Shown here: one piece after another, positions 33,915-43,800 of the stretch
Layout of the letters: each line of letters begins with the position of its first letter
How positions within the stretch are numbered: the first letter of the stretch is position 1
Source: Rothia nasisuis
GTDB taxonomy: Bacteria > Actinomycetota > Actinomycetes > Actinomycetales > Micrococcaceae
DNA length: 64,000 bases
Direction of reading: 5' to 3'
Assembly (NCBI RefSeq): GCF_928381405.1
Contig: NZ_CAKMSB010000004.1
Location: forward strand, 186,001 to 250,000
Notes under the pieces: generated by a model
Databases searched by the model: none
What the model was told of the DNA's origin: nothing
What the model saw: the letters and a program-made list of their open reading frames with translations, nothing else
Position numbers and translations under genes: made by a program

Positions 33915-35678
33915 ATGCACCCCACGCACAGCACCGATATCTACACGGTCAAACCCTTCGGCCCCCTAGCGACTCTGGTTAACTGCAGTACTCTCGAAAA
34001 TGCCCTACACCTGCACGAGTACCTACAAATCCACCCCGCCGCTGGCCAAACTGAGCTCGTTCCTGCCGCGCAGACCGTCCTGGTGCGGTTTGAGACCCCA
34101 GCCCACACTGCGTCCTTTCTAACGGCCCCCCACCTACCCGAGGTGTCCGGCGGCGTGCGCGCACACGGCCGCACCGCCACCATCCCTGTGGTCTACGACG
34201 GTCAGGATCTCGCGGACGTCGCCGCCCACCTGGACATCAGCGAGCAGGCTGTTATCTACGCCCACACGACCGGGCGCTGGTCGGTGGCCTTTGCGGGGTT
34301 CGCACCCGGTTTCTTCTATCTGCACCGGCACGATAATGTACTGGAGGTTCCGCGACGGGCCACCCCGCGCACCTCCGTCCCCGCCGGGGCGGTGGGCCTG
34401 GCCGGTGATTTTTCGGGTATCTACCCGCGTTCTTCACCCGGCGGCTGGCAGCTGATCGGTCGCACCAATGCGCCCCTCTGGGACCTCGCTCAAAATCCGC
34501 CCGCCCTGCTGAAGCCGGGTATGCAGGTGCAGTTCGAGGCGGTGCGCGAGCTCATTACAGCTGGTCAGGTAGGGGTTCAGGACGCCCCCGCCCCGGCCAG
34601 CCAGCCCCGGGCAGGTTCGCACCCGGTAAGATCTAGGCAGGCGGACGCCCCCACAACAGTTCCCCGTGAGGTGTTGGAAGTCAAGAGCCCGGGCCTGCTG
34701 ACCCTCTTCCAGGACGGGGGACGAGCCGGACTAACCCACTGGGGCGTCTCCCCCTCTGGGCCTGCGGACCGGGCTGCGGCAGCTGAAGCTAACCGTTTGG
34801 TCGGTAATTCGGCGAGTGCCACCGTACTCGAAAACCTCGCTGGCGGGCTGAAGCTGACCGCCCTAGCCGATGTGGCGCTGGCCCTGACCGGGGCAGATAC
34901 CCCGGCGCAGATTACCGAGGACGCCCCCGGGCAGGTTACAGACCCTGCAGAGGATTCAGCCCCGGCGGCAGTGGCACCCCTGACTGTGCCCTCCTATACC
35001 CCCTTTGCCCTAAAGCCCGGCCAGACGCTCACCCTGGGGGCACCGATCCGGGGCTTGCGCACCTATATCGCGGTACGCGGAGGGTTTGCGGCTGCTACCG
35101 AGGCGGCGAGCGCCTCCCGAGATACCCTGGCTGGCCTGGGGCCGGCCCCGCTGTCTGCCGGCGATCGTCTGTATCGGGCCCGGGCGGGCTCTACTGTGGT
35201 TGCTACCCCCTCCCCCGCTCTGCCCCTGCCGGAGCCGGGCAAAGTGCTGAAAATCCGTACCTATGCTGGGCCGCGGGAGGACTGGTTTACCCCCGAATCC
35301 CTGGGCAGGTTTACCAATGTGACCTGGGAAGTTTCCCAGTCCAGTGACCGCATTGGGATCAGGCTCCTGTTGGCAGCCACCCCCGCCGACGGGTCTGCAG
35401 CCCCCCAGCCCACCGGCGTCCTCACCCGGGCCATCACCCGCGAGCTGCCCAGCGAGGGCATGGTGGCCGGGGCTGTTCAGGTGCCTCCCAGCGGAGAGCC
35501 GGTTGTCTTTATGGCTGATCACCCGGTGACCGGCGGCTACCCCGTCATTGCGACGGTTCACCCTGCTGACCTGCGCTTACTGGCCCAGGCCCCGCCCGGT
35601 ACCCGCCTGCGGTTTGACCTCCTGAACTTCCCCGATTGCACCCCTGCCCGCCCCCGCCCCTCCGAGACCGAAAAGTGA
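33915..35678 (+). CDS. pxpBC: Fused 5-oxoprolinase subunits B and C (KipI-KipA fusion)
   Basis: A 587-residue fusion from the ATG at 33915, the first plausible start with a GAGAGGCGAG ribosome site. Residues 1-210 are PxpB/KipI-like (FAPGFFYLHR, VPRRATPRTSVPAGAVGLAG, GGWQLIGRTNAPLWD). An Ala/Pro/Arg-rich linker follows. From about 257 the PxpC/KipA-like part begins (PGLLTLFQDGGRAGLTHWG, SGPADRAAAAEANRLVGN) and ends with the typical GGYPVIATVHPADL. Both halves are related to allophanate/urea-carboxylase domains. With PxpA it hydrolyses 5-oxoproline. The stop overlaps or abuts the carboxylase gene, which indicates one transcription and translation unit. Confidence 0.93.
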   Translation: MHPTHSTDIYTVKPFGPLATLVNCSTLENALHLHEYLQIHPAAGQTELVPAAQTVLVRFETPAHTASFLTAPHLPEVSGGVRAHGRTATIPVVYDGQDLADVAAHLDISEQAVIYAHTTGRWSVAFAGFAPGFFYLHRHDNVLEVPRRATPRTSVPAGAVGLAGDFSGIYPRSSPGGWQLIGRTNAPLWDLAQNPPALLKPGMQVQFEAVRELITAGQVGVQDAPAPASQPRAGSHPVRSRQADAPTTVPREVLEVKSPGLLTLFQDGGRAGLTHWGVSPSGPADRAAAAEANRLVGNSASATVLENLAGGLKLTALADVALALTGADTPAQITEDAPGQVTDPAEDSAPAAVAPLTVPSYTPFALKPGQTLTLGAPIRGLRTYIAVRGGFAAATEAASASRDTLAGLGPAPLSAGDRLYRARAGSTVVATPSPALPLPEPGKVLKIRTYAGPREDWFTPESLGRFTNVTWEVSQSSDRIGIRLLLAATPADGSAAPQPTGVLTRAITRELPSEGMVAGAVQVPPSGEPVVFMADHPVTGGYPVIATVHPADLRLLAQAPPGTRLRFDLLNFPDCTPARPRPSETEK

Positions 35679-35683
35679 GCCCC

Positions 35684-37492
35684 ATGCGTAAAGTTTTAGT
35701 TGCTAACCGTGGCGAGATTGCCGTCCGTATTATTGGCGCCTGCGCCGCCCAGGGTATCGCCTCGGTGGCGGTTTACGCCGATTCGGACGCCGAAGCCCTG
35801 CACACCGCCCTGGCCGATGAGGCCTACGCCCTGGAGGGCACCGGCCCGGCGGAAACCTACCTGGATATTGAGAAGGTGCTGGCGGTTGCGGTGGCCTCGG
35901 GGGCTACCGATGTTCACCCCGGCTACGGTTTTTTGGCGGAAAACGCCGACTTTGCCCGTGCCGTGATCGCTGCGGGGCTGACCTGGATTGGCCCGGCCCC
36001 TGAGACTATCGAGGCCCTGGGCGATAAGGTCAAGGCCCGGGAGCTGGCCCAGTCGGTGGGGGCTCCGCTGGCACCCGGGTCGGACGGCCCCGTCGCCTCC
36101 CCCGAAGAGGCCCGCGCCTTTGCCCAGGAGCACGGCCTGCCCTCCATTATCAAGGCTGCCCACGGCGGCGGCGGGCGCGGTATGCGTATCGTGCGGGAGC
36201 TGGGCGAGGTTGAGGACGCCTTCGTCGCAGCTTCGCGGGAGGCTGTAGCTGCTTTCGGCAACGGGGAGTGCTTCATTGAGCGTTTCCTAGAGAAGCCCCG
36301 CCATGTGGAGGCTCAGGTGGCAGCTGATTCCCACGGCAATGTGGTGGTGGTGGGCACCCGCGACTGCTCTCTGCAGCGCCGTAATCAGAAGCTGATTGAG
36401 GAGGCCCCTGCCCCCTTCCTCACCGAAGAGCAGCGGGCCCAGATTGAGCGGGCGTCCGCTGAGATTTTCCGGGCTGCCGGGTATGTGGGTGTGGGTACCG
36501 CCGAGTTTATGGTGGCCCTTGATGGCACCATTTCCTTCCTGGAGGTCAATACCCGCATTCAGGTGGAGCACCCGGTGACTGAGGAGGTCACCGGAGTTGA
36601 TCTGGTGGCTCTGCAGCTTGATATCGCGGCGGGCAGGCCCCTGCCCTTTACTGAGACTCCTGAGCCGGTTGGCCATGCCTTTGAGTTCCGCATCAATGCT
36701 GAGGACCCGGCCCGGGGCTTCCTGCCCGCAGCTGGCCGTCTTGAGTCCATCACCGTGCCCTCTGGCCCTGGGATCCGCTGGGATGCCGGGGTGCGCCCGG
36801 GCTCTGTGGTCAGCGGCGAGTTTGATTCTATGCTGGCCAAGCTGATTGTCACCGGACCCACCCGCCAGGTAGCCCTGCGCCGGGCCCGTTTCGCCCTGGC
36901 CCAGATGGACATCGCCGGGGTTGCAACTGTGCTGCCCTTTGACCGGCAGGTGCTTGAAGCACCAGCTTTTACCGCTGAGGGCGGAGACTTCGGGGTCTAC
37001 ACCACCTGGATTGAGGACGCCTTCCTCCCCTCCCTTGCCCAGGGCAAGGACGCCGCCACCGGGGCTTCCGGTGCCGAGGCTGGGGGCGGGGCGCAGGCGT
37101 CCTACCATCAGCCCCTGCTGCCGGTGGGTGCTAGCGTTTTCCCGGGCACCGGCATCACCCGCTTCACCCTGGAAATTGACGGCACCCCGCACCGGGTGGG
37201 CCTGCCTGATTCGGTTTTTGCAGCCCTGGGGTCCGGTGCGGACGCGCCCACCCCCGCGAGCGGGCAGGAGCAGGCAGGTGCCGGGCAGCTACTAGCCCCT
37301 ATGGGTGGGGCCCTGCTCAAGTACACCGTAGCTGTGGGCGATGAGGTTGCCGCAGGGGATCAGGTAGCCCTGCTAGAGGCCATGAAGACCGAGGTTCCGG
37401 TGCTGGCTGAAACCGCAGGCACCGTGGCTGAGCTCCCCGCCCAGGTAGGTAAGCGCCTGACCGCGGGCGAGGTGCTGGTGGTTTTTGAATAA
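35684..37492 (+). CDS. accC: Biotin carboxylase-BCCP fusion (acyl-CoA or urea carboxylase-type alpha chain)
   Basis: A 602-residue protein, ATG at 35684; an in-frame GTG at 35675 overlaps the pxpBC stop and is a possible alternative. The biotin carboxylase part has MRKVLVANRGEIAVRII at the start, the ATP-grasp loop AAHGGGGRGMRIV near 160-170, and FLEVNTRIQVEHPVTE near 285. The last ~75 residues form a biotin carrier domain with the biotinyl Lys in EAMKTE near residue 568, after a Gly/Ala-rich linker. No carboxyltransferase gene is nearby. Adjacency to pxpBC makes the locus look like a urea carboxylase taken apart, so a role linked to 5-oxoproline metabolism is possible. A general acyl-CoA carboxylase subunit is the conventional reading. 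Confidence 0.88.
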   Translation: MRKVLVANRGEIAVRIIGACAAQGIASVAVYADSDAEALHTALADEAYALEGTGPAETYLDIEKVLAVAVASGATDVHPGYGFLAENADFARAVIAAGLTWIGPAPETIEALGDKVKARELAQSVGAPLAPGSDGPVASPEEARAFAQEHGLPSIIKAAHGGGGRGMRIVRELGEVEDAFVAASREAVAAFGNGECFIERFLEKPRHVEAQVAADSHGNVVVVGTRDCSLQRRNQKLIEEAPAPFLTEEQRAQIERASAEIFRAAGYVGVGTAEFMVALDGTISFLEVNTRIQVEHPVTEEVTGVDLVALQLDIAAGRPLPFTETPEPVGHAFEFRINAEDPARGFLPAAGRLESITVPSGPGIRWDAGVRPGSVVSGEFDSMLAKLIVTGPTRQVALRRARFALAQMDIAGVATVLPFDRQVLEAPAFTAEGGDFGVYTTWIEDAFLPSLAQGKDAATGASGAEAGGGAQASYHQPLLPVGASVFPGTGITRFTLEIDGTPHRVGLPDSVFAALGSGADAPTPASGQEQAGAGQLLAPMGGALLKYTVAVGDEVAAGDQVALLEAMKTEVPVLAETAGTVAELPAQVGKRLTAGEVLVVFE

Positions 37493-37499
37493 AAGAAGT

Positions 37500-37525
37500 C
37501 CCCGCATTCATGAGCGAATGCGGGG
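37500..37525 (+). terminator. Terminator after the biotin carboxylase gene
   Basis: Arms CCCCGCATTC (37500-37509) and GAATGCGGGG (37516-37525) form a perfect stem eight bases after the stop codon, followed by ATTTA. Confidence 0.8.
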
Positions 37526-37668
37526 ATTTAAACTTCATTCAAAAATACCTGGGTCACTTTTAGTACCAACACAATAAGTTGGCGGCCCGGTTTCTGTTTA
37601 TAGCCTACGCGCACGCCGTAGGAGAATCAATAGAACATATTTTCTAAGATGCAGGTTACTATCTATAC

Positions 37669-38478
37669 ATGACCTACCCTTTTGAAGCTCATATGGCTCC
37701 TGCCCGATTTGCTTCCTACGCTTCATGGAGCCCGAATAGAGAGGCACAGAGAGCGCTTTATCTGTGGAATATCGAGTTGGCCCAGGCCCTCAATACAACG
37801 TTAGGTCATGTTGAAGTTTTCTTGAGACACGCTATCGACACCCAGCTACGCACCTGGAATTTACAGCAACCACGCTTAGACCCCATGTCAGAAGTTCCCC
37901 CTCGTGATCCCAGGCATCGGTACGGTGGAGCTAGCGAAGAGTGGCTAAAGCACCCGGCCAAAGAATTAGCCACACTTATCATCACCGGGCGAGGTAGAAA
38001 AACTTCCCCTTACGATACGGCCTACCAGCGAGCTGTTGCTGACCAAAGCAACCGAATTGCCACCCACCCCAGATACGGTCACACGGTTAACTACGACGAC
38101 ATTCTTGCTCATACAACTCTGGGGCTTTGGGGGCGCCTCTTACCCGATGCGAGATATAGGACTGACCCTTCCAATCCAAGGTATCTGAGCCGCGACAAGC
38201 AGAGAATACGCGATGCGCAGATTAAACTCTGGAATGAAAGTATCAAAAATGCCTTTCCTCACCAGAACGCCTATCCGTATCTCATCTCCCATCGAGTCAA
38301 CCAGGTAAGTACTGCTCGAAACCGCATAGCTCATCAAGAAAGCCTGCTCAACGTTGATGTTAAGAAGGTTTTCCGCTCCGCTGTCCGCCTTACTCAAGCT
38401 ATCGATCCAGCCCTTGGAAGCTGGGTAGCTGGCACTTCTCGCGTTATGCAGGTCTACGCTAATAAACCCTATGGATAG
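37669..38478 (+). CDS. Abi-like HEPN-domain protein (Abi_2-type)
   Basis: A 269-residue protein resembling the Abi_2/AbiD-F family: an early helical region (YLWNIELAQALNTTLGHVEVFLRHAID), a WGRLLPDARY segment and STARNRIAHQESL near residues 212-225. That last segment holds the R-N-x3-H HEPN signature of metal-independent RNases. Such proteins abort phage infection by cutting RNA; activity here is inferred. It is single, with terminators or regulators on both sides and no visible antitoxin. A TACTAT hexamer lies exactly 6 bases before the ATG, so the transcript may be leaderless. Confidence 0.75.
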   Translation: MTYPFEAHMAPARFASYASWSPNREAQRALYLWNIELAQALNTTLGHVEVFLRHAIDTQLRTWNLQQPRLDPMSEVPPRDPRHRYGGASEEWLKHPAKELATLIITGRGRKTSPYDTAYQRAVADQSNRIATHPRYGHTVNYDDILAHTTLGLWGRLLPDARYRTDPSNPRYLSRDKQRIRDAQIKLWNESIKNAFPHQNAYPYLISHRVNQVSTARNRIAHQESLLNVDVKKVFRSAVRLTQAIDPALGSWVAGTSRVMQVYANKPYG

Positions 38479-38584
38479 CAGGTCTTGTCACGATGAGTGC
38501 CCGCGCCACGTCAGCGAACTTCTGCACCTACCCGCATCCCCAGGTGCGGGGTTGGGCGCTTAACTGCCGTGGGTTCTTGCTCGG

Positions 38585-38599
38585 TAGAATGAAACCGTG
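38585..38599 (+). promoter_or_regulatory. Leaderless-type promoter of the GntR gene
   Basis: TAGAAT (38585-38590) is followed by GAAACC and then the GTG start at 38597. Transcription would begin at or beside the start codon. The same layout, with a hexamer six bases before the start, occurs for the genes at 20846 (TAGAAT) and 37669 (TACTAT). No purine-rich ribosome site is present before any of the three. Confidence 0.45.
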
Positions 38600-39322
38600 A
38601 ACCCCGAGACTACCAACCTTGATGTCGTCCCGTCTTTAGCTGATATTGCCCGCACCCGGCCGAATCATGCTCAAACTACCGATTGGGCTGCCGATACTCT
38701 GCGTACCGCCATGGACGCCGGTGCCCTTACCCCCGGCTCCAAGCTCACCGAGGAGCACCTGGCAGCTACTTTGGGGGTCTCCCGCAACACCCTGCGGGCA
38801 GCTTTCACCCTGTTGGAGGCCCAGAACCTGGTTGAGCGCGTTCCTAACCGGGGTGTTTTTGTAGCTAACCCAGGCCCGGAGCAGGTCACCGATCTCTTTA
38901 TCGAGCGGTGGGCTATTCAGGCTGCTGCCCTCGACGTGGCACCGGCAGGTCCTATCCCCCAGGCCCATCGGGCTCTAACTCGTGCTGAGGAGGCCCGGGA
39001 GCGCGGGTCGGTCACGGGCATGGCGGGCGCTAACCAGGATTTTCACCGGGCCCTGGTCGATAGCGCCGGCTCTGCCCGCCTGACCCAGGCAATGTCACGC
39101 ATCCTAGCTGAAATGCGCCTGCTCTTCTTTTCTCAGGTGACAGTGCCGGCTTTTCACGCCCCCTATGTGGAGCGCAACGCCCACCTCTTGGATCTGGTTG
39201 AGTCTGGCCAGCGGGAGGCAGCCCGCACCTACCTGCGTGATTACCTAGGTGAGTCCCGTAGCTACTTCACGCAGGGGGCGGGTTGCGGGGCAGAAAGAGG
39301 CGGCCCACAGGGCCCTGCGTAG
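38597..39322 (+). CDS. GntR-family regulator, FCD subfamily
   Basis: A 241-residue regulator from the GTG at 38597. The winged helix-turn-helix occupies about residues 30-95 (GSKLTEEHLAATLGVSRNTLRAAFTLLEAQNLVERVPNRGVFVA). The helical FCD effector domain follows, with metal-type ligands in NQDFHRALV and ERNAHLLDLVE. These proteins usually sense carboxylic acids. Position near the pxp genes and the GT-N3-AC palindromes before pxpA, pxpBC and the NRAMP gene make it the natural 5-oxoproline-responsive candidate; this is inference. The tail after FCD is Gly-rich and probably disordered. Confidence 0.88.
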   Translation: MNPETTNLDVVPSLADIARTRPNHAQTTDWAADTLRTAMDAGALTPGSKLTEEHLAATLGVSRNTLRAAFTLLEAQNLVERVPNRGVFVANPGPEQVTDLFIERWAIQAAALDVAPAGPIPQAHRALTRAEEARERGSVTGMAGANQDFHRALVDSAGSARLTQAMSRILAEMRLLFFSQVTVPAFHAPYVERNAHLLDLVESGQREAARTYLRDYLGESRSYFTQGAGCGAERGGPQGPA

Positions 39323-39331
39323 CTACCCGCT

Positions 39332-39349
39332 AGCCTAGAGCGATAGGCT
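39332..39349. terminator. Small hairpin between convergent GntR and MFS genes
   Basis: AGCCTA (39332-39337) and TAGGCT (39344-39349) form a 6-bp stem between the two converging genes. It is weak and has no U-run. Confidence 0.3.
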
Positions 39350-39413
39350 CCTGCAACAGCACGCGGAAGTCTGAATTCTTCTCGGAAAAGCACCTGCCCA
39401 ACTTCTCCTGGCC

Positions 39414-40817
39414 TTAGGCGGTCTCGGAGGTTGCCCCGTCCCACAGGGAGGCTGGCACTTTGGCAGTAAGGGCAAGGCTGAAACACCAAAGGGTAAGTAG
39501 CAGGAGGCTCACCAGCCACACCCCGGTCGTACTGGGCAGGTGGTGCCAGGTGATTACTACGCTCACCAGCACCACACCCCAGGCGCTCAGTATCGTTTTG
39601 ATCATCATGAAGAGCGTGGTGCTTTCGTCCATGGAGTCTGGGGGTATATCGAGAAAGGCAGCGGCTTGGGCGATGAGCACCGGCTGGCTTAGGAAGAGGC
39701 TAAAACAGAACATCGCTAGGGCAAACACCAGGCCAGGGTGGGGTAGGTGGGCAATAATTACGGTGATGAGTGCCGCACCTACATAACCCAAAATCATAAG
39801 TTTGCGGGTGCCTAGAAACTTCTTTAAGGGAATCATGAGCTGCCCGCCAACGAGCAATCCCAGAGTTTCGGGGAACATCATCAGGCCGATTGTCTGCGTA
39901 TCTATCCCACGCGCTGCGAGAAGAACCGGAACAAAAAATAAGAAGCCGGTCAGAGCTGCAAAACTGATACCCACCGATACCGTGGCAGAGCGGAACATCC
40001 TAGAGGTGAAAGCGCCAACCGCCAGCGCCGGGTACGGGCGCTTTTGCGCGCGTTTCCAGCTGTAGAACATCAGGGCTCCCGCGAGGAGGGTGAGCACAGT
40101 GAGCGCCAGGTAGGTCAGAGGGGAGCTTGCTCTGCTGGTAGCGTTCGCAATTGCTACCGGTAACAGGGCGAGACCCACCGTTGATATAAGGACGAGAACG
40201 AGACCCACCCTGTCAATCTTAAGAGCCGTAGCGGTCTGGTCTGGGGCCTCTGGTTTCATGCAGAAACAGGCCGCCAGAAATACCCCCATGCTGAAAGCGG
40301 CAAGAAGGGTGAAGATAGAGCGCCAGCCCATGTGTTGGGCCATAATCCCACCAAGAACCGGCCCAAGCATAGGGGCTATAGTAAGCGGGATGAGGGTCAG
40401 ACGAGAAATTCTCAGGCGGTCAGCACCCGTGGCGTTTCGATACATCATGGCAAGCCCCACGGGCACAAGTACACCCGAACTCACACCCTGGATAATCCGC
40501 CCTGCAAGAAGCATCCAGACGCTGTTAGCTATTCCTGATAGGAGCAGCCCTATGCCGAGCCCGGCGAGGAAGATACGAAAAACTCGGGCGGCACCCAGCC
40601 TAGCTCCCAACCATCCAGCAAGGGGAAGGACGGCTGCGGAAGCGATGAGAAAGGCCCACTCTACTCCGCTCAAATCAGCAGGGGTGACCTTGAAGGTTGC
40701 TGCCATCAGCGGGAGCACCGGTACGACCACGGTGCCGTCAAACCCGTTGATAGACATGGCACAGAGATAGATGATGATATGTGTCAGGGGGATGTTAGCG
40801 CCCTGGTGCTGCTTCAT
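39414..40817 (-). CDS. MFS exporter, probable siderophore efflux pump
   Basis: A 467-residue major facilitator with about 14 membrane helices, DHA2-like: INGFDGTVVVPVLPLMAATF in helix 1, GARLGAARVFRIFLAG in loop 2-3, and LIPLTIAPMLGPVLGGIMAQHMGWRSIF (helix 5 motif C). The ATG at 40817 lies 23 bp inside the end of the NRPS gene, so it is translationally coupled to it. The likely job is secretion of the finished catechol siderophore, comparable to EntS. Export of another drug-like compound cannot be excluded from sequence. Confidence 0.85.
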   Translation of the reverse strand: MKQHQGANIPLTHIIIYLCAMSINGFDGTVVVPVLPLMAATFKVTPADLSGVEWAFLIASAAVLPLAGWLGARLGAARVFRIFLAGLGIGLLLSGIANSVWMLLAGRIIQGVSSGVLVPVGLAMMYRNATGADRLRISRLTLIPLTIAPMLGPVLGGIMAQHMGWRSIFTLLAAFSMGVFLAACFCMKPEAPDQTATALKIDRVGLVLVLISTVGLALLPVAIANATSRASSPLTYLALTVLTLLAGALMFYSWKRAQKRPYPALAVGAFTSRMFRSATVSVGISFAALTGFLFFVPVLLAARGIDTQTIGLMMFPETLGLLVGGQLMIPLKKFLGTRKLMILGYVGAALITVIIAHLPHPGLVFALAMFCFSLFLSQPVLIAQAAAFLDIPPDSMDESTTLFMMIKTILSAWGVVLVSVVITWHHLPSTTGVWLVSLLLLTLWCFSLALTAKVPASLWDGATSETA

Positions 40818-43800
40818 TGTTGGTCACCTTAGCTACGATCCGGGCGGCGATGGTTGAGATAGGTAGAGCCTGCGTCATCTCACGGTGAGTGCAGTCAATG
40901 GGGTACACGGTGAGCGAACCCTTGATGAACCTGTCCCATTCATGGGGGTCATGATCGGGGCCAACGCCAGCACGGGTAGCCTGGAAGAAGAGAACGTCCG
41001 CCGCAAGAGCCGGGTGGGCGTACTCTCTCAAGATTTTTGCGGTATTGCGGTATGTGAGGGTGAGCGCCTCAATAATTTCTGCGGGAAGGCCTGCCATCGG
41101 TGAGGCGTGTTCTTTGAGGGCACCTTGCAGTGCAGCTAGGGTGAAGTCCCCCGCGAGGACTTCATCTTCTAGTCCAGACATCGCGAGCACCGCTGAGACG
41201 GCGTCCTCTAACGGGGGCTCACCTACGCCCGTTTCGGCTTCAGACGGGTAGGCATCCAGAAGTGCTACAACACCCAGGTCTAGTCCGGCCGTGAGGGCAC
41301 GGTGGGCAAGGACCTGGGCGACCATACCACCCAGGGACCACCCGATGATATGGATGGGGCCACCGGGGTGCACCCGGCGAATTTCATTGAGGTAGTCCTC
41401 TGCCATATCTGCAAGGGAGCCGGGCTGTTGACCGGGTTCCAGGACGCCGCGTGCTTGTAGCCCCCAGATGGGGATGGCAGCGGGGACGTGTTGGGTGAGG
41501 GAAGAGTAGCACCAGGACAGTCCACCAGCGGGGTGAAGACAGTAGATGGCACCGTAGGGAGAGGGGCCTTCTGAGCGTTGGAGGGGAATAAGCACCTGTA
41601 GGTCCTCTTTAGTACCCGTGGCATCGCGCTCTAAGGCGTCAGCCAGTAGCTCAATCGAAGGAGAACGCATCACTGTGCCCACACGCAGGCTGTGGCCGGT
41701 AGCTTTTTCTATAGCGGCAACTAGTTCGACTGCCAGCATAGAATGGCCCCCCAGGTCGAAGAAAGAGTCTTCGACGGAGCAACTCTCAATGCCCAGCACT
41801 TGAGTGAAGCAGCTGTGTAGCTGGCCTTCTAGCTCGCTACCTGGCGGGCGGGCGCCGCTGGTCTTCAAGAGGGGGAGGGGGAGGGCGTCAACGTCCAGCT
41901 TGCCGTTGACAGTCAGGGGTAGTTTTTCCATGAAGATAATCGAGGAGGGCACCATGTAGGCGGGTAGGATTGCTGCGAGATATTTTCGCACAGCGGCCGA
42001 ATCCGCCTGTTCGGTAGAAGGTACAACCATGTAGAGCAGCAGCCTTTTATCTCTTTCACTGCGGCCGATAACCCGGGCAAAGCTGTCCTGTGCGGCAGGG
42101 TAGCTCAGTGCGGCTGTTTCTACCTCACCCAGTTCGATACGGAACCCGCGTAACTGAACCTGGCGATCTGCGCGTCCTCTGAAATCAAGGGTCCCGTCAG
42201 GGAGCCGAACTGCGAGGTCACCTGACCGGTACATTTTGGGGGCACCGGTAATTTTGAGCCCGTTGTGGGGTAGGGTTGCGAGCGCTGCACGGGCGAAGGG
42301 GTCATCGACAAATTTCTGGGCGGTGAGGTCTTCACGCCCCCAATAGCCCTGGGCAAGGCCTGCACCGCCAACACAGATTTCACCGGTGATACCGTCGGGG
42401 ACGGGGTGCCCGCCCTCGTCAAGCAGGTAAACCGAGAGATCTGGTATGGGTTCACCTACGGGGCTGGTGCCGCTACTTGTTTCGGTGACCACCTGGTAGG
42501 TAACGTGCACCGTTGTCTCAGTAATTCCATACATATTGATGACCTGGCATTCGGTGGACGGGTGGTTCTGCTGCCAGCGGTGCACCATAGGCAGGTCCAT
42601 TGCTTCACCTCCCAGCACAACGGCTCTCAAGGAGGGCAGATCTAAGGGTGTCTGCTCGTCGAGGATAACCAACTGGCTAAAAGCGGATGGTGTCTGGTTC
42701 AGAATAGTGACGTTTTCGCGGCTAAGGAGCTGGCCAAATTCTTGGGGGCTCCTGCTAAGGTCGTGGGGCACCAATACTAGGGAGCCGCCAGTGAGCAGTG
42801 CACCGAACATTTCCCACACCGCAAAGTCGAAGGCATAGGAATGGAAGAGCGCCCAGGTATCAACGGGCGAAGCGCCAAACCAGTGGTCGGTTGAGGCCAG
42901 CAGGCGCAGGACGTTGCGCTGGGGGATTACTACGCCCTTGGGGCGGCCGGTAGAGCCTGAGGTAAAGATGATGTAAGCGGGGGTGTCTGCTGTAATCTTA
43001 GGCGCTTCGAGGCCCCCGTGGCAGGGGCTAATCTTTTCGAGGTCAACGAGGGCACAATGATCGATCAGTTGCGAATCGAGCTCCTGTAGCACAGGTGCCC
43101 GATGATGCAGAATTGCCGAGACCTCAGCGTCCTGCAGAATGATGCTTAGACGTGATAAGGGGTATTCCGGGTCTAGGGGGACATAGGTCACCCCAGCCCG
43201 CACGGCTCCTATGACAGCAGCAATCTGCTGGCTTGACCGTGGCACCAGGAGCGCCACGCGGTTGCCGGGACCTAGGCCCTGTGACCACAGATAGTCGCGC
43301 ACCAGTCTGGACTGGTCGTCCAGTTGACGGTAGGTCACCTCTTTACGAGCGCCGTCGGGCTGGACGTCGATGAGCGCGCGGCGGTCTGCATGTTGCGTCA
43401 GCAACTTTTCGAGGTGTTCACTCAGAGAGCGGTCGTCTGCTAAAGCTGCCGCCCCGGTCAGTTCATCGGTATTTTGTTCGTGTTGCTGTAACCGGTAAGT
43501 CAGCATGCGCTGGGCCTCCCGATGGGCGCTGTGCACACCTGCCTGGTCGAGAGGCCGGTCCCAGAGTTTTATATCGGGCTTTTTTAGGGTTACTTCTACC
43601 AGTTCGAGTAGCCATCGCAGTATTCTCTGGGCGGTTTCTGCATCAAAAATATCCGTAGCGTATTCAAGGCGCACTTCTCGTGTCTCAGCCTCACTGCCAG
43701 TATGCACGGTTGAGAATTCAAAGGTCAGATCGAACTTTGAGGTGCCCGTACCCACGGTGTAAGGGGTCACGCTGTGGCCGGGGGTAATCTGCCAGGCTTC

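Noticed and set aside
36287-37192. 301-codon minus-strand ORF opposite the biotin carboxylase gene
   Set aside because: Shadow of a conserved gene in a GC-rich region, with Gly/His-rich low-complexity translation.
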